Made by a program: the position numbers and the translations under genes. A stretch of 64,000 bases of DNA from NCBI GenBank assembly GCA_012959765.1, contig DUCO01000030.1, positions 180,504 through 244,503 on the forward strand. The letters run 5' to 3'. Source of the stretch: Dehalococcoidia bacterium. Lineage in GTDB: Bacteria; Chloroflexota; Dehalococcoidia; Lucifugimonadales; Lucifugimonadaceae. Of this stretch, positions 19,145 through 28,176 are shown one piece after another. Below the pieces are notes generated by a model. It saw nothing but the letters and a program-made list of their open reading frames with translations. It did not search any database and had not been told where the DNA came from. The stretch's first letter is position 1. Every line of letters starts with the position of its first letter.

Positions 19145-20638
19145 GTGAAAGAGAAAATACTCGTGGAGTACGAAGCAGTAATTGGTCTCGAAACGCACGT
19201 CCAGCTAAAGACGCGCTCCAAAATGTTCGGTACATCCAGTGCTGCCTACCAGACCGCCGAGCCAAACACGCTTGTCGACGAAGTCAGCATGGCCCTCCCC
19301 GGCACCCTTCCGGTCGTAAACGAAACCGCCGTCGAATACGCAATGATGATCGGCATGGCAATCAACTGCAACATCGCCCGAATCACCAAGTTCGACCGCA
19401 AGCAGTACACATACCCCGACCTCATGAAGGGCTACCAGATCACCCAGATGGACGAGCCGATCTGCTACGAAGGTTACGTCGATCTACCAATTGATGACCC
19501 CATCCGAGTCCGCATCAACCGTGTCCACATGGAAGAAGACGTCGCACGTCTCATCCACATCGAAGGTCCTCAGGGCGGCACGGTTCACTCGCTGCTCGAC
19601 ATCAACCGTGCCGGCACTCCGCTCATGGAAGTCGTCACTGAACCCGACATGCACACGTCTGAGCAGGTCGAGGCGTACATCACCAATCTCCAGCACATCA
19701 TCCGCTACCTCGGCGTCGGAACCGCCAACATGGAAGAAGGCTCGTTCCGCTGCGACGCCAACATCAGCGTCCGACCCAAAGGCTCAACCGAACTCACCAC
19801 CAAGGTCGAAGTCAAAAACATGAACCGCATCCGGGCAGTCGTCCGAGCGGTTGAATATGAAATCGAACGCCAGATCGGCTGCTACGAAAGCGGCGAACGC
19901 ATCGTCCAGGAAACCCGTGGATGGGACGATGGCAAAGGAATTACGAACTCCCAGCGCAGCAAGGAGGAAGCCAACGACTATCGCTACTTCCCGGAACCCG
20001 ACATCCCGCCGCTGATCATCAGCGAAGACTGGATCGAGCGCACTCAGGCCGCCATGCCCGAACTCCCGCTCGTACGAAAAAACCGGTTCATCAGCGAATG
20101 GGGACTCAGCGAGTACGACGCCGATCTGCTAACCGCACTTCGCTCCACCGCCGACTACTTCGAAGAGGTCTGCTCAGGTGTCACAGGCGCATCATCAGAA
20201 ACGAAGCAGGCGTTCGCAAAAGCTGCTGCCAACTGGCTCAACGGCGAGATGGCTCGCATGATGAACGAAGCCGAAATCATCAATATGGCCGATACCAGGG
20301 TCACGCCAAAAAATCTTGCAATTCTCGTTGAAAAGTTCCGAAAGCGCGAACTGAATAACAACTCGGCAAAACAGGTATTCGAGCTGATGTTCAACAAGGA
20401 CACAGAGCCTGAAAAGATCATCGAAGACCTCGGTCTCGGAGTCGTTTCAGGTGCCGATTCACTCGGCCCAATCGTCGATGAAGTAATCGCAAACAACGAA
20501 AAGGCCGTCGCCGACTATCTTGGCGGCAAAGAAGTCGCCCTCAAGTCGCTAATGGGTCAGGTAATGAAAGCCACCCGAGGCCAGGCCGACCCAGTCCAGG
20601 CAACAGAAATGATCAAAGAAAAACTGGCAAACCGCTAG
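19145..20638 (+). CDS. gatB: Asp-tRNA(Asn)/Glu-tRNA(Gln) amidotransferase subunit B
   Basis: The 497-residue protein matches GatB along its length: YEAVIGLETHVQLKTRSKMF at the start, the catalytic cradle with KGYQITQMDEPI, HMEEDVARLIH and DINRAGTPLMEVV, then the helical and YqeY-like tail ending in QVMKATRGQADP. GatB binds the misacylated tRNA and activates it with ATP while GatA supplies ammonia. The gatC and gatA partners are not in this window. The start is GTG 19145 or GTG 19163; both keep the conserved core. Confidence 0.95.
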   Translation: MKEKILVEYEAVIGLETHVQLKTRSKMFGTSSAAYQTAEPNTLVDEVSMALPGTLPVVNETAVEYAMMIGMAINCNIARITKFDRKQYTYPDLMKGYQITQMDEPICYEGYVDLPIDDPIRVRINRVHMEEDVARLIHIEGPQGGTVHSLLDINRAGTPLMEVVTEPDMHTSEQVEAYITNLQHIIRYLGVGTANMEEGSFRCDANISVRPKGSTELTTKVEVKNMNRIRAVVRAVEYEIERQIGCYESGERIVQETRGWDDGKGITNSQRSKEEANDYRYFPEPDIPPLIISEDWIERTQAAMPELPLVRKNRFISEWGLSEYDADLLTALRSTADYFEEVCSGVTGASSETKQAFAKAAANWLNGEMARMMNEAEIINMADTRVTPKNLAILVEKFRKRELNNNSAKQVFELMFNKDTEPEKIIEDLGLGVVSGADSLGPIVDEVIANNEKAVADYLGGKEVALKSLMGQVMKATRGQADPVQATEMIKEKLANR

Positions 20639-20681
20639 CGCCACTCCCCTAGCAAACACTCCTCCCCTCGACCAGGGGGGG

Positions 20682-20741
20682 GTTAGAGCCGCGTCGCAGA
20701 CATGCGAGCCCAAGTGCGGCCTCGGCACGCCCGGCTCTAAC
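20682..20741. repeat. Repeat element with 10-bp inverted ends
   Basis: Perfect arms GTTAGAGCCG and CGGCTCTAAC lie 40 bp apart after gatB. The left part (AGCCGCGTCGCAGAC, 20687-20701) recurs exactly at 48198-48212, and in both places CCCAAGTGCG follows a few bases later. It is a dispersed intergenic element of REP-like type; no coding potential. Confidence 0.65.
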
Positions 20742-20818
20742 GAGAATGCGACGCGCTACTAAGTCCGCCTCGGACGCCCGGATCTAAACGCCTAAAACGC
20801 AATAACGCAACAACACAA

Positions 20819-20847
20819 CGCCACAATTCGCACTACGAATTGTGGCG
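20819..20847. repeat. Perfect 12-bp inverted repeat before secG
   Basis: CGCCACAATTCG and CGAATTGTGGCG flank a 5-base loop, 73 bp upstream of secG. It has no T-run on the plus side, so it is unlikely to be a simple terminator of gatB; it may be an operator or part of a repeat. Confidence 0.6.
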
Positions 20848-20919
20848 AGACCCGCCCACTAGCCCTACCATAGATAGCTGTTTACTACTTGCGCCCCCAA
20901 ACGGCGCACAGGAAATTTC

Positions 20920-21135
20920 ATGGATACCGTATTTAGCCTCATATTGATGTTCACCGCAATCACACTTATCGCCGTGTTGCTAATGCAGGCTCGCGGATCC
21001 GGATCGTCACTCTTCGGAGAGGCATCCAGCACCTTCCGATCGCGACGTGGTGTCGAACAGCTGTTGTTCCGAATCACCATCATTCTGGCATTCGTATTCG
21101 TCGGTGTAGCAATCGCCAACGTTCGCTTCGGCTAA
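20920..21135 (+). CDS. secG: Preprotein translocase subunit SecG
   Basis: The 71-residue protein has two membrane helices (residues 3-22 and about 49-68) joined by a loop with QARGSGSSLFGEASS, the SecG signature. It is an accessory subunit of the SecYE protein-conducting channel. It is followed by a strong intrinsic terminator, so it is the last gene of its transcript. Confidence 0.92.
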   Translation: MDTVFSLILMFTAITLIAVLLMQARGSGSSLFGEASSTFRSRRGVEQLLFRITIILAFVFVGVAIANVRFG

Positions 21136-21159
21136 CCGGCTGGCCGGCGATTGAAACGC

Positions 21160-21188
21160 ACAGGCGCCATTTGAGCGCCTGTTTTTTT
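21160..21188 (+). terminator. Intrinsic terminator after secG
   Basis: Stem ACAGGCGC/GCGCCTGT with a 7-base loop is followed by seven T. It lies 25 bp after the secG stop. Confidence 0.9.
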
Positions 21189-21239
21189 GACATTTTTCAA
21201 TACCCGATCAGCCGTTGGATACGTGTAATATCGACCGCT

Positions 21240-23873
21240 ATGCCAACCGCCCCCACATCGCCATTCATCGTCGAACTCGACTCCTCCCAGGCACTCGACC
21301 CAGCAATAGTCGGCAGCAAGGCTGCATCTGTCGCCGACCTCGCCAAAAATGGCGCAACCGTACCCCCCGGATTTGCGATACCGGCCAACGCGTTTGACGC
21401 ATTTATAGAACCGGCGAAGAGCAAAATTGCAGAAATACTCGCTGAGGTAGATTCCGGAAATCCCGCTTCAGCGTTCGAGGCGTCAGATGCCATAGCCACC
21501 ATCCTCAGTTCGCTTCCCACACCAATCGGTCTTGCCGAAGCAATCGCATCAAAAACAAGTAACACCGACACTGCTACCAAAGGTCTCGCCGTTCGCTCGT
21601 CAGCAACCACTGAAGACCTCGAAGGCGCATCCTTCGCAGGCATGTACGACTCGTTCCTCGACGCCACCAACGCACAGACCGTCTTACAAAGAACCCGAGA
21701 CGTGTGGGCCTCCTACTACACAGGACGCGCCATTTCGTATCGACAACGCCAAAATATTTCACACGAAAATGGCTCGATGGCCGTACTCGTGATGGACCTG
21801 ATAAACGCCGATGCCGGTGGAGTGATCTTCACCCGTGACCCACGAGACGGCACCGACCAGATCCTCATCAACGTAGCTCTCGGCCTCGGCGAAGGCGTAG
21901 TTTCCGGTGATGCGACAGCCGACTCATTCACGCTCAACTCCGACACCCACGAGACAACGAACCGGGATGTAAAAGACAAAGCCTGGATGTTCGTTCAGGG
22001 AACCGCCGGATCAACCGACCGCGTGCCAGTACCCTCCGACAAACGAAGCTCCCCGGCCCTCACCGATAAACAACTCCTCGCCGTCGCCAAAGCCGCCAAA
22101 ACAATCAAAAACTCGTCTGGCAACGACCGCGACATCGAATTCGCCCTCAAAGACAACATCGTCCACATCCTCCAGTCCCGACCCATTACCACCGGTGCGA
22201 AAAATGAAACCGAATTCCTGGTCGAATGGGACAATCCGGAGCATGAAAAGCTCCACTGGCAAACAGGGGGCAAAACCGCTTCCCTCCCGCTCGTAGTCGA
22301 TTACGTCTACATACAGAGCGTAGCTGAAAAACGTTCGGTCGATTACACCGGGCAGTACATGGGCCGAATGGACATGAAGAAGCTCGTGAATGGCTGGCTC
22401 TACTCGGCGGCAACTCCTCGCGATCCCGAAGAACTCAAGTCACGGCTTTTCAAGCACCACCTGATGGGTCGCCGATATATGGAGAAAGGCACAACCTACT
22501 ACTACGAAACCATCGAGCCAGTTCTGCTAAAAAACCTGGACGACATTGTTCTCAGCAGACCAGCCGACAACGCTCCGATTCCCGATCTCATAGCTCACCT
22601 GCGACAGGCAATGACCATCGCAGCCGACCACATGAACGACCTGCACTGGCGGGCATGGGCGGGTTTCAAGCCGGATCACAATCAGACGAAACAGTTCGAG
22701 GAAATCGTCGAAAACTCGGATGCGGTAGTGACAGACCTCACACTCGGCCTCGATCACACGACGTCCCGTCTCACCAAACGCCTAATCGGCCTGGCAGAAC
22801 TCGTAAAGGGCGATCAGTGGTTGACGGAAGTCTTTGATGCAAGGGACTACAAATCCCTATTCGCACGAGGCAACGGCAAACGTTCCGAAGTTCGTAAATT
22901 CCGCGCCAGATTCAAAGCGATGATGAAAATCTGGGGCTGCCGGAACGGTCTGGGTTATGGCGCCGCGTGGAAGCCCACCGACCCGAGCTGGAACATGAAG
23001 CCTGAAATTCCTCTCGACTCTATCGGTTCGTTCGTTCGGCAGGATCTCGAATCTCTAGGCCGTTCCCACAACGAACTCCGGCAACGGCGCGAACTCGCTA
23101 TCCGTTCCGTGCGAAAAAGCATCGGCCGCAACCGCAAGCTCCGCAAGAAATTCGAACTCATGTTGTTCCGTGCAACCCACCACATCAAGATAATGGAGAA
23201 TCACAACTACCTCATCGAACAACGCACGTTCGGCGAGTATCGAGAGTCGATCAACCGTGCCGGACTTGCTCTGGTGCGTGAAGGTACGATCGACACCCCC
23301 GACGACATTTACTACTTGAACCTCGCCCAGCTAGAAAGTGCATCAGCATCCGATAACTACACCGAATTGCGTTCTCTTGCCTCTCAAGCGAAAGAGGCCT
23401 GGACCGAAAACTCAAAACTCGACCGGCCTGACTTCATAGGCACCAAGCCACCCGAGAAAGATAAAGATAAAGACGACGAAGAACCACTACGAGGCATCAG
23501 CGAAGACGGCCAAACCCTGCACGGCGAACCATCTTCTAATGGCGCATTCACCGGCACAGCACGAGTCGTAATCACCCGAACGTCAACGCCACCAAACGTG
23601 AAAAAGGGCGACATCCTGGTTACCGACAACACAGGCCCTGACTGGGTGCCGATCTTCCCATTAATCGGCGCACTCGTGCTCGACAAAGGTGATAACTTCC
23701 AGCACGCCTCGCTAATCGCCCGCGAATATGGCATCCCCTGCGTAATCCAAACCAAAGAAGCCACCAAAAAAATCGCCGACGCCCAACTAATCACAGTAAA
23801 CGGCACAGTCGGAACAGTAACGCTAAACCCTATGGTCCATAAGATAGGTAGAACGCAACCACTGTCATCCTGA
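21240..23873 (+). CDS. PEP-utilising phosphotransferase, PEP synthase / rifampicin phosphotransferase-like
   Basis: The 877-residue protein has three parts: an ATP-grasp PEP/pyruvate-binding domain (residues 1-320; VGSKAASVADLAKNGATVPP, AVRSSATTEDLEGASFAGMYD, GGVIFTRDP), a large helical middle (about 320-770), and a C-terminal swivelling phosphohistidine domain with the catalytic His in NFQHASLIAREYGIP. Order and length match rifampicin phosphotransferase (ATP domain, substrate domain, His domain) better than PEP synthase, whose C-terminal PEP barrel is missing. The chemistry would move the ATP beta-phosphate to a small molecule via His. Usual GGxTSHAA is changed to GDNFQHAS. The acceptor is unknown. 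ATG 21240 is chosen over an upstream in-frame ATG that lies in the preceding terminator. Confidence 0.8.
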   Translation: MPTAPTSPFIVELDSSQALDPAIVGSKAASVADLAKNGATVPPGFAIPANAFDAFIEPAKSKIAEILAEVDSGNPASAFEASDAIATILSSLPTPIGLAEAIASKTSNTDTATKGLAVRSSATTEDLEGASFAGMYDSFLDATNAQTVLQRTRDVWASYYTGRAISYRQRQNISHENGSMAVLVMDLINADAGGVIFTRDPRDGTDQILINVALGLGEGVVSGDATADSFTLNSDTHETTNRDVKDKAWMFVQGTAGSTDRVPVPSDKRSSPALTDKQLLAVAKAAKTIKNSSGNDRDIEFALKDNIVHILQSRPITTGAKNETEFLVEWDNPEHEKLHWQTGGKTASLPLVVDYVYIQSVAEKRSVDYTGQYMGRMDMKKLVNGWLYSAATPRDPEELKSRLFKHHLMGRRYMEKGTTYYYETIEPVLLKNLDDIVLSRPADNAPIPDLIAHLRQAMTIAADHMNDLHWRAWAGFKPDHNQTKQFEEIVENSDAVVTDLTLGLDHTTSRLTKRLIGLAELVKGDQWLTEVFDARDYKSLFARGNGKRSEVRKFRARFKAMMKIWGCRNGLGYGAAWKPTDPSWNMKPEIPLDSIGSFVRQDLESLGRSHNELRQRRELAIRSVRKSIGRNRKLRKKFELMLFRATHHIKIMENHNYLIEQRTFGEYRESINRAGLALVREGTIDTPDDIYYLNLAQLESASASDNYTELRSLASQAKEAWTENSKLDRPDFIGTKPPEKDKDKDDEEPLRGISEDGQTLHGEPSSNGAFTGTARVVITRTSTPPNVKKGDILVTDNTGPDWVPIFPLIGALVLDKGDNFQHASLIAREYGIPCVIQTKEATKKIADAQLITVNGTVGTVTLNPMVHKIGRTQPLSS

Positions 23874-23889
23874 ACTTGATTCAGGATCT
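23863..23889. repeat. Dispersed hairpin repeat, copy 3
   Basis: TGTCATCCTGAACTTGATTCAGGATCT, overlapping the end of the PEP-utilising gene. A degenerate inverted copy lies at about 23967-23993, so the two could pair across the gap between the convergent genes. Confidence 0.65.
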
Positions 23890-24041
23890 ATGCCCGAAGA
23901 GGAACAACAAACCGACTCAGGCGACTGCAACCATGCCTAAATCACTCATCAGATCCCGACCCGAACAGATACTGGATCAAGTTCAGCATCACAGTAGACA
24001 GAAATCACCGTCGGCGTCCCAGAAAAAGTGCCACTGACACC

Positions 24042-25409
24042 TTAATCCCGCGACCACGTCGTTTCATCACCCGCATCCGAAATCGAAATACCAGCAGCAT
24101 CCAACTGATCCCGCACAGCGTCAGCATCACCCCAACGCTTATCTGCACGGGCTTCTTTCCGCTGCGCGACCAAAGCGTTGATATCGTCGTCCGAAAGACC
24201 CTCGTTCTTCTGCGGCGGAGCCTCCAATGTAAAGCCCAGAACACCAGTCAGCTCCCGCACCAACTCAGCAGCGCCTGAAACGTCTTTGCCATCGGTGCGC
24301 GCACGGTTCATCTTGCGGCACAGGTCGAAAATAGCCGCCAGCGCCTGCGGTGTATTGAGATCGTCATCCATCGCCTCGACAAATCGACGCTTGTAAGCAG
24401 ATGCATCCAGCGAATCGTCCGATTCAACATTCTCGGCCTCAACAGCCGAACGAATCCTGCGCATCGACCGCTCAGCAGCACCAATCAACTCTTTGTCCAG
24501 AAGGGGATTCGTGCGGTAATGACTCTGCAAAATCCAAAGCCGAATCGAATCAGAACTGAACTCCTCAAGAGCCGCCTTCACGTTGAAAGCATTGCCCAGC
24601 GACTTGCTCATCTCCTGCCCGTTTGCGATACGCAACATCCCGTTGTGCATCCACACGCTTGAGAACGGCGTGCGACCCGAAGCCGACTCGCTCTGCGCTA
24701 TCTCGTTCTCGTGATGCGGGAAGATCAAATCCAGCCCACCACAGTGAATATCTATCTGCTCACCCAAATGTTTGAACGCCATCGCCGAACACTCGATGTG
24801 CCACCCTGGTCTACCTGGCCCAAACGGACTGTCCCACTTCGGCTCGTCAGGCTTCACGGCCTTCCACAATGCAAAGTCGGCAGGATCTTCCTTACCGCTC
24901 TCGACATCACCGCCACTCGCACCAAGCATCTCGTCGATATTCTGACCACTCAGCTTGCCGTAGTCGGGCTTGTTACGAACCCGGTAGTAAACCGAACCGT
25001 TCATCTCATACGCCGAACCGCCATCAACCAACCGCTGAATCAAAGCGATAATCTCCGGCATGTCCTCGGTCACCCGCGGTTCCACGTTAGCTCGTCGAAC
25101 GTTCAGCCCGTCGATCGACTCATAAAACGACTCGATGTACCTCTCGGTAATCTCTTCCCACGGCACGTCGTCGGCAGCAGCACGGTTGATGATCTTGTCG
25201 TCAACGTCCGTGAAGTTCTGAACCTTGCGAACCTTGAAATCCCGGTACTCCAGATACCGAGTCAGCACATCGAAAATGATGCTGCTCAGTGCGTGGCCCA
25301 AATGGGAATCGTCGTAAACGGTCACCCCGCAAACGTACATTTTCACTTCATCCCCAAGCGGGACGAAATCTTCTTTGCTGCGGGTAAGTGAGTTATAGAG
25401 CTGAATCAT
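24042..25409 (-). CDS. cysS: Cysteinyl-tRNA synthetase
   Basis: This 455-residue class I synthetase has the zinc cysteine in MYVCGVTVYD, the HIGH-box variant HLGHA, the zinc and substrate sites HIECSAMA and HCGGLDLIFPHHENE, and a SKSLGN signature loop. The first Lys of the usual KMSKS is Glu (QEMSKSLGN); the second, catalytically more important Lys is kept. Length is standard. It is the last gene of an operon with ispDF 13 bp upstream. Confidence 0.95.
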   Translation of the reverse strand: MIQLYNSLTRSKEDFVPLGDEVKMYVCGVTVYDDSHLGHALSSIIFDVLTRYLEYRDFKVRKVQNFTDVDDKIINRAAADDVPWEEITERYIESFYESIDGLNVRRANVEPRVTEDMPEIIALIQRLVDGGSAYEMNGSVYYRVRNKPDYGKLSGQNIDEMLGASGGDVESGKEDPADFALWKAVKPDEPKWDSPFGPGRPGWHIECSAMAFKHLGEQIDIHCGGLDLIFPHHENEIAQSESASGRTPFSSVWMHNGMLRIANGQEMSKSLGNAFNVKAALEEFSSDSIRLWILQSHYRTNPLLDKELIGAAERSMRRIRSAVEAENVESDDSLDASAYKRRFVEAMDDDLNTPQALAAIFDLCRKMNRARTDGKDVSGAAELVRELTGVLGFTLEAPPQKNEGLSDDDINALVAQRKEARADKRWGDADAVRDQLDAAGISISDAGDETTWSRD

Positions 25410-25422
25410 GCGTTTCGAGAAG

Positions 25423-26652
25423 CTACTTTTTTACCAGAGATGCCGGTGATAACGGAATTAGTGTTGCGACGGCCTGGGCTGCAATGCCTTCACCCGCGCC
25501 TAGCGCGCCGACGTGATCGGTCGACGTTATTTTTACGTTGATACTTGAATTTTCTAAACCACTTATCGCACCGATAAGCGCCGCCATTTTAGGCACTTCC
25601 GCCGCGAGTCGAGGTCGTTGCGCTATAACGGTAGCATCGACATGATCGACCAGCCATCCAGCTTCGGCGGCCAACCTGGCAGACTCGGCAATGAATTGAG
25701 CCGAATCAAACCCGGCGTATCGTTCGTCAGATGAAGGGAACCGACCACCCAAATCGCCCAGACCCGCCGCACCAAGAATCGCACTCGCTATCGAGTGGAA
25801 CAACACGTCGCCATCAGAATGACCATCCAGATGCTGATCAAACTCAATATCAATCCCGCCAATCCGCAAAGGACCACCGGCAATCAGGCCGTGCCCATCA
25901 AACCCAATCCCAAAGCGTGAGCCAGTCTCAGGCACTCCGCCGCCAGAAGAACTCCCACTTCGTCGTTCAAATATCAAAGCAGCCAGTTGCATATCCTCTG
26001 GTGTGGTGATCTTGATATTGTCGTTCGACCCGTCAAAAATCGCCACCAACCCACCAACCGACTCCACCATCGAAGCGTCGTCAGTCACGTCTTCGGACGT
26101 CATTTCGTGCGCAGTTTTCAGCACATCGAAGCGAAATATCTGTGGAGTCTGAACAGCCCACATGCCCGACCGATCTGGCGTTCCGGTAACCACCCGATGA
26201 GGTGCTGTCTTGATCGTATCCTTTACAGGCACAGCCGCAATCCCAGCGCCAATTTTCTGCGCCGTTAAAAGCCCCCGCGCAATCATCTCAGCTTCAATAA
26301 ACGGCCTCGCACCATCGTGCACCGCCACGAATTCTGGCGACCCACCCGGCTGCTCGCCAAGCAAATCTAGGCCAATCTTCACCGAGTCCTGCCGACGCTC
26401 TCCCCCGGCAACAACTCCAACAACCTTGGAAAACCCTCCAACCTCAACCGCCGCTTTCCCCTCGTCAAGATTCTCAGCCGACATCACGAGAACTATCGAT
26501 CCAACGTCACCACACGAATCGAACACCCTGAGCGAATGCGAAATCACCGTTTCGCCGCCCAGCGTAGCCACCTGTTTGTCGATCCCGCCCATACGAGAAC
26601 TTCGCCCGGCAGCTACGACCACAACACCCAACCGACTCGAATTACTGATCAT
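25423..26652 (-). CDS. ispDF: Bifunctional IspD-IspF of the MEP isoprenoid pathway
   Basis: Residues 1-235 are IspD (AAGRSSRMGGIDKQ nucleotide loop, VHDGARPF, TPQIFRFD), which makes CDP-methylerythritol; residues 245-409 are IspF, which forms the cyclodiphosphate. IspF keeps Asp and His in FDGH, the zinc His in VLFHSIAS and the GLGDLG Asp, but HSIASAILGAA has Ser where the common HAITDALLGAA has Asp. The fused order is known from other bacteria. Its ATG overlaps the stop of the upstream VTT gene by four bases. It supplies precursors for the GGPP and squalene genes at 33-39 kb. Confidence 0.92.
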   Translation of the reverse strand: MISNSSRLGVVVVAAGRSSRMGGIDKQVATLGGETVISHSLRVFDSCGDVGSIVLVMSAENLDEGKAAVEVGGFSKVVGVVAGGERRQDSVKIGLDLLGEQPGGSPEFVAVHDGARPFIEAEMIARGLLTAQKIGAGIAAVPVKDTIKTAPHRVVTGTPDRSGMWAVQTPQIFRFDVLKTAHEMTSEDVTDDASMVESVGGLVAIFDGSNDNIKITTPEDMQLAALIFERRSGSSSGGGVPETGSRFGIGFDGHGLIAGGPLRIGGIDIEFDQHLDGHSDGDVLFHSIASAILGAAGLGDLGGRFPSSDERYAGFDSAQFIAESARLAAEAGWLVDHVDATVIAQRPRLAAEVPKMAALIGAISGLENSSINVKITSTDHVGALGAGEGIAAQAVATLIPLSPASLVKK

Positions 26653-27311
26653 CCAACAATTCCCTGAATCCAGTCAATGCCCCAGAAGCAGGCATATGCG
26701 ATACCCGTCGACTTGATCGTCTTCGCAACGAACACAACCGCAAGAAAACGCTTGATCGGGTAGCCGGTACTGCCCGCGGCAATTCCAATAACGTCGAACA
26801 GCGGGTTCGGAATAATCGCCCCAAAGAACAAAATAAGGCCGCCGCGCTTTTTCACCATCGAATGCATCTTCGGGTAGTACTTGTTCCGCTCTAACAGCGA
26901 ACGTCCCGAAAGGCCTGCGATGTATCCCGTCATCTCACCCAACGCCTCGGCAGAAGCGGAAATAAGGCCGATGAGCAGCGGGTTAAGTCCAAGATCGGGC
27001 GCCGCCGCAATGCAAACAGCAGCCGGACCCGGCACAGGAAGAATGATCGACCCTGCAGCGATAAAACTGACAATCCAAACGCCGCCGTACCCAAGATTCT
27101 CAAGATTCAGGCTATCGGTAAGCCACAGCGTAGTGCCTACGATCACAAACGCTATAACGAAAGCGAGTAGCCCGAACCTGAACGCTGTTTCTTTATTTTT
27201 AGACAGCCATAGCTGAAATCCAGCAAGTTCCATGACGTTGTCAGTCGTTCCCGCGGTTTCGAGCGCGGAATCAAGAACATCTGTAGTTTCAGAACGAGAT
27301 GGATCAGACAT
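26649..27311 (-). CDS. VTT/SNARE-associated (DedA-like) membrane protein 1
   Basis: The 220-residue protein has a soluble N-terminal 40 residues, then membrane helices and the re-entrant region with PVPGPAAVC near residue 95 and IIPNPLFDVIGIAAGS near residue 165, which mark the VTT fold of the DedA/TVP38 families. Some members act in lipid scrambling or proton-coupled transport. ATG 27311 follows AGGG with fair spacing; an in-frame start 48 bp upstream is less likely. It shares its architecture with the gene just before it, so the pair arose by tandem duplication. Confidence 0.8.
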   Translation of the reverse strand: MSDPSRSETTDVLDSALETAGTTDNVMELAGFQLWLSKNKETAFRFGLLAFVIAFVIVGTTLWLTDSLNLENLGYGGVWIVSFIAAGSIILPVPGPAAVCIAAAPDLGLNPLLIGLISASAEALGEMTGYIAGLSGRSLLERNKYYPKMHSMVKKRGGLILFFGAIIPNPLFDVIGIAAGSTGYPIKRFLAVVFVAKTIKSTGIAYACFWGIDWIQGIVG

Positions 27312-27376
27312 TTTGGGCGACCCTAAAAAAGCAGTAAGGCCAGGCGAGCAATCGGCCAAACGACCAACCTAAACGA

Positions 27377-28000
27377 CTAAACAAGATCAGCGAGCCACGA
27401 TATCGACTGTCGGCAAGCATACGCAACAATCAAAAACTTGATCGCTTTACCCAGACCTACCCAGAGAAAGAACTTGGATATCGGGTAGCCAAGCGACCCC
27501 GCCGCAAACCCGCCGATATCAAAAAGCGGGTTCGGAACCACAGCGAGAATAAACAATGCAAACCCGCCGCGCCTCACTACCCAATTTTGGATACGAGAAT
27601 AGTACCGCGATTTCTGGGCGACACCCTGACTTCCGTACCCTGCCAGATACCCGGTCACTTCTCCGATAGTTGAACCCGCGGCACCCGCCAGTGCCAACCC
27701 AACGAAGTTCAGTTCAAGGCCGCCGGTTGCACCCGCACAAACTGCTGCGAGCCCCGGAACCGGTATTACCACCGCCGCCGATCCAACAAGGTTCACGAGA
27801 AATGAACCCCAGTATCCGGCATCCTGAACATCGAGCCAGCCGCCGAGCCATGCAATCGTCCCGCCTACTATCGAAGCGGCAACAACTGTCCAAATAATCG
27901 ACTGATAGGCGCGATTATGCTTCGCTATGAACTCGGCGAATTTGCTCGGATGTACGTCCCGAGACGCAACGTCATTTTCTGAACCGGAAAAGTCTGACAC
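27377..28000 (-). CDS. VTT/SNARE-associated (DedA-like) membrane protein 2
   Basis: This 207-residue paralogue of the next gene has the same plan: soluble start, VVIPVPGLAAVC re-entrant segment, AVVPNPLFDIGGFAAGSLGYP and a final helix ending in ACRQSISW. It is the first gene of the operon VTT2-VTT1-ispDF-cysS. Two tandem copies ahead of an isoprenoid gene might point to handling of a polyprenyl lipid carrier, but that is inference from position only. Confidence 0.8.
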   Translation of the reverse strand: MSDFSGSENDVASRDVHPSKFAEFIAKHNRAYQSIIWTVVAASIVGGTIAWLGGWLDVQDAGYWGSFLVNLVGSAAVVIPVPGLAAVCAGATGGLELNFVGLALAGAAGSTIGEVTGYLAGYGSQGVAQKSRYYSRIQNWVVRRGGFALFILAVVPNPLFDIGGFAAGSLGYPISKFFLWVGLGKAIKFLIVAYACRQSISWLADLV

Positions 28001-28075
28001 CCGTGAATCTTACGGCAGTCGACGCGAATAGACCTCCCCGCAACCACCTTTTCGATGGAGTGTCTATTCTTCTTT

Positions 28076-28110
28076 GTCATTGCGAGGAGGCCCTGCGACG
28101 TGGCAATCGC
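28076..28110. repeat. Dispersed repeat of the GTCATTGCGAGGAG type
   Basis: An intergenic 35-bp stretch starting GTCATTGCGAGGAGG and ending CGACGTGGCAATCGC, with TTGC/GCAA ends able to pair. I recall such sequences as common intergenic repeats in several bacterial genomes. It lies between the clp gene and the VTT operon. Confidence 0.5.
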
Positions 28111-28176
28111 GTTCAGTAGCCCGAACTGGTCCAATCTAGGAATCAACGTGAACTAGCATCACCCACGTTCCTCTAA

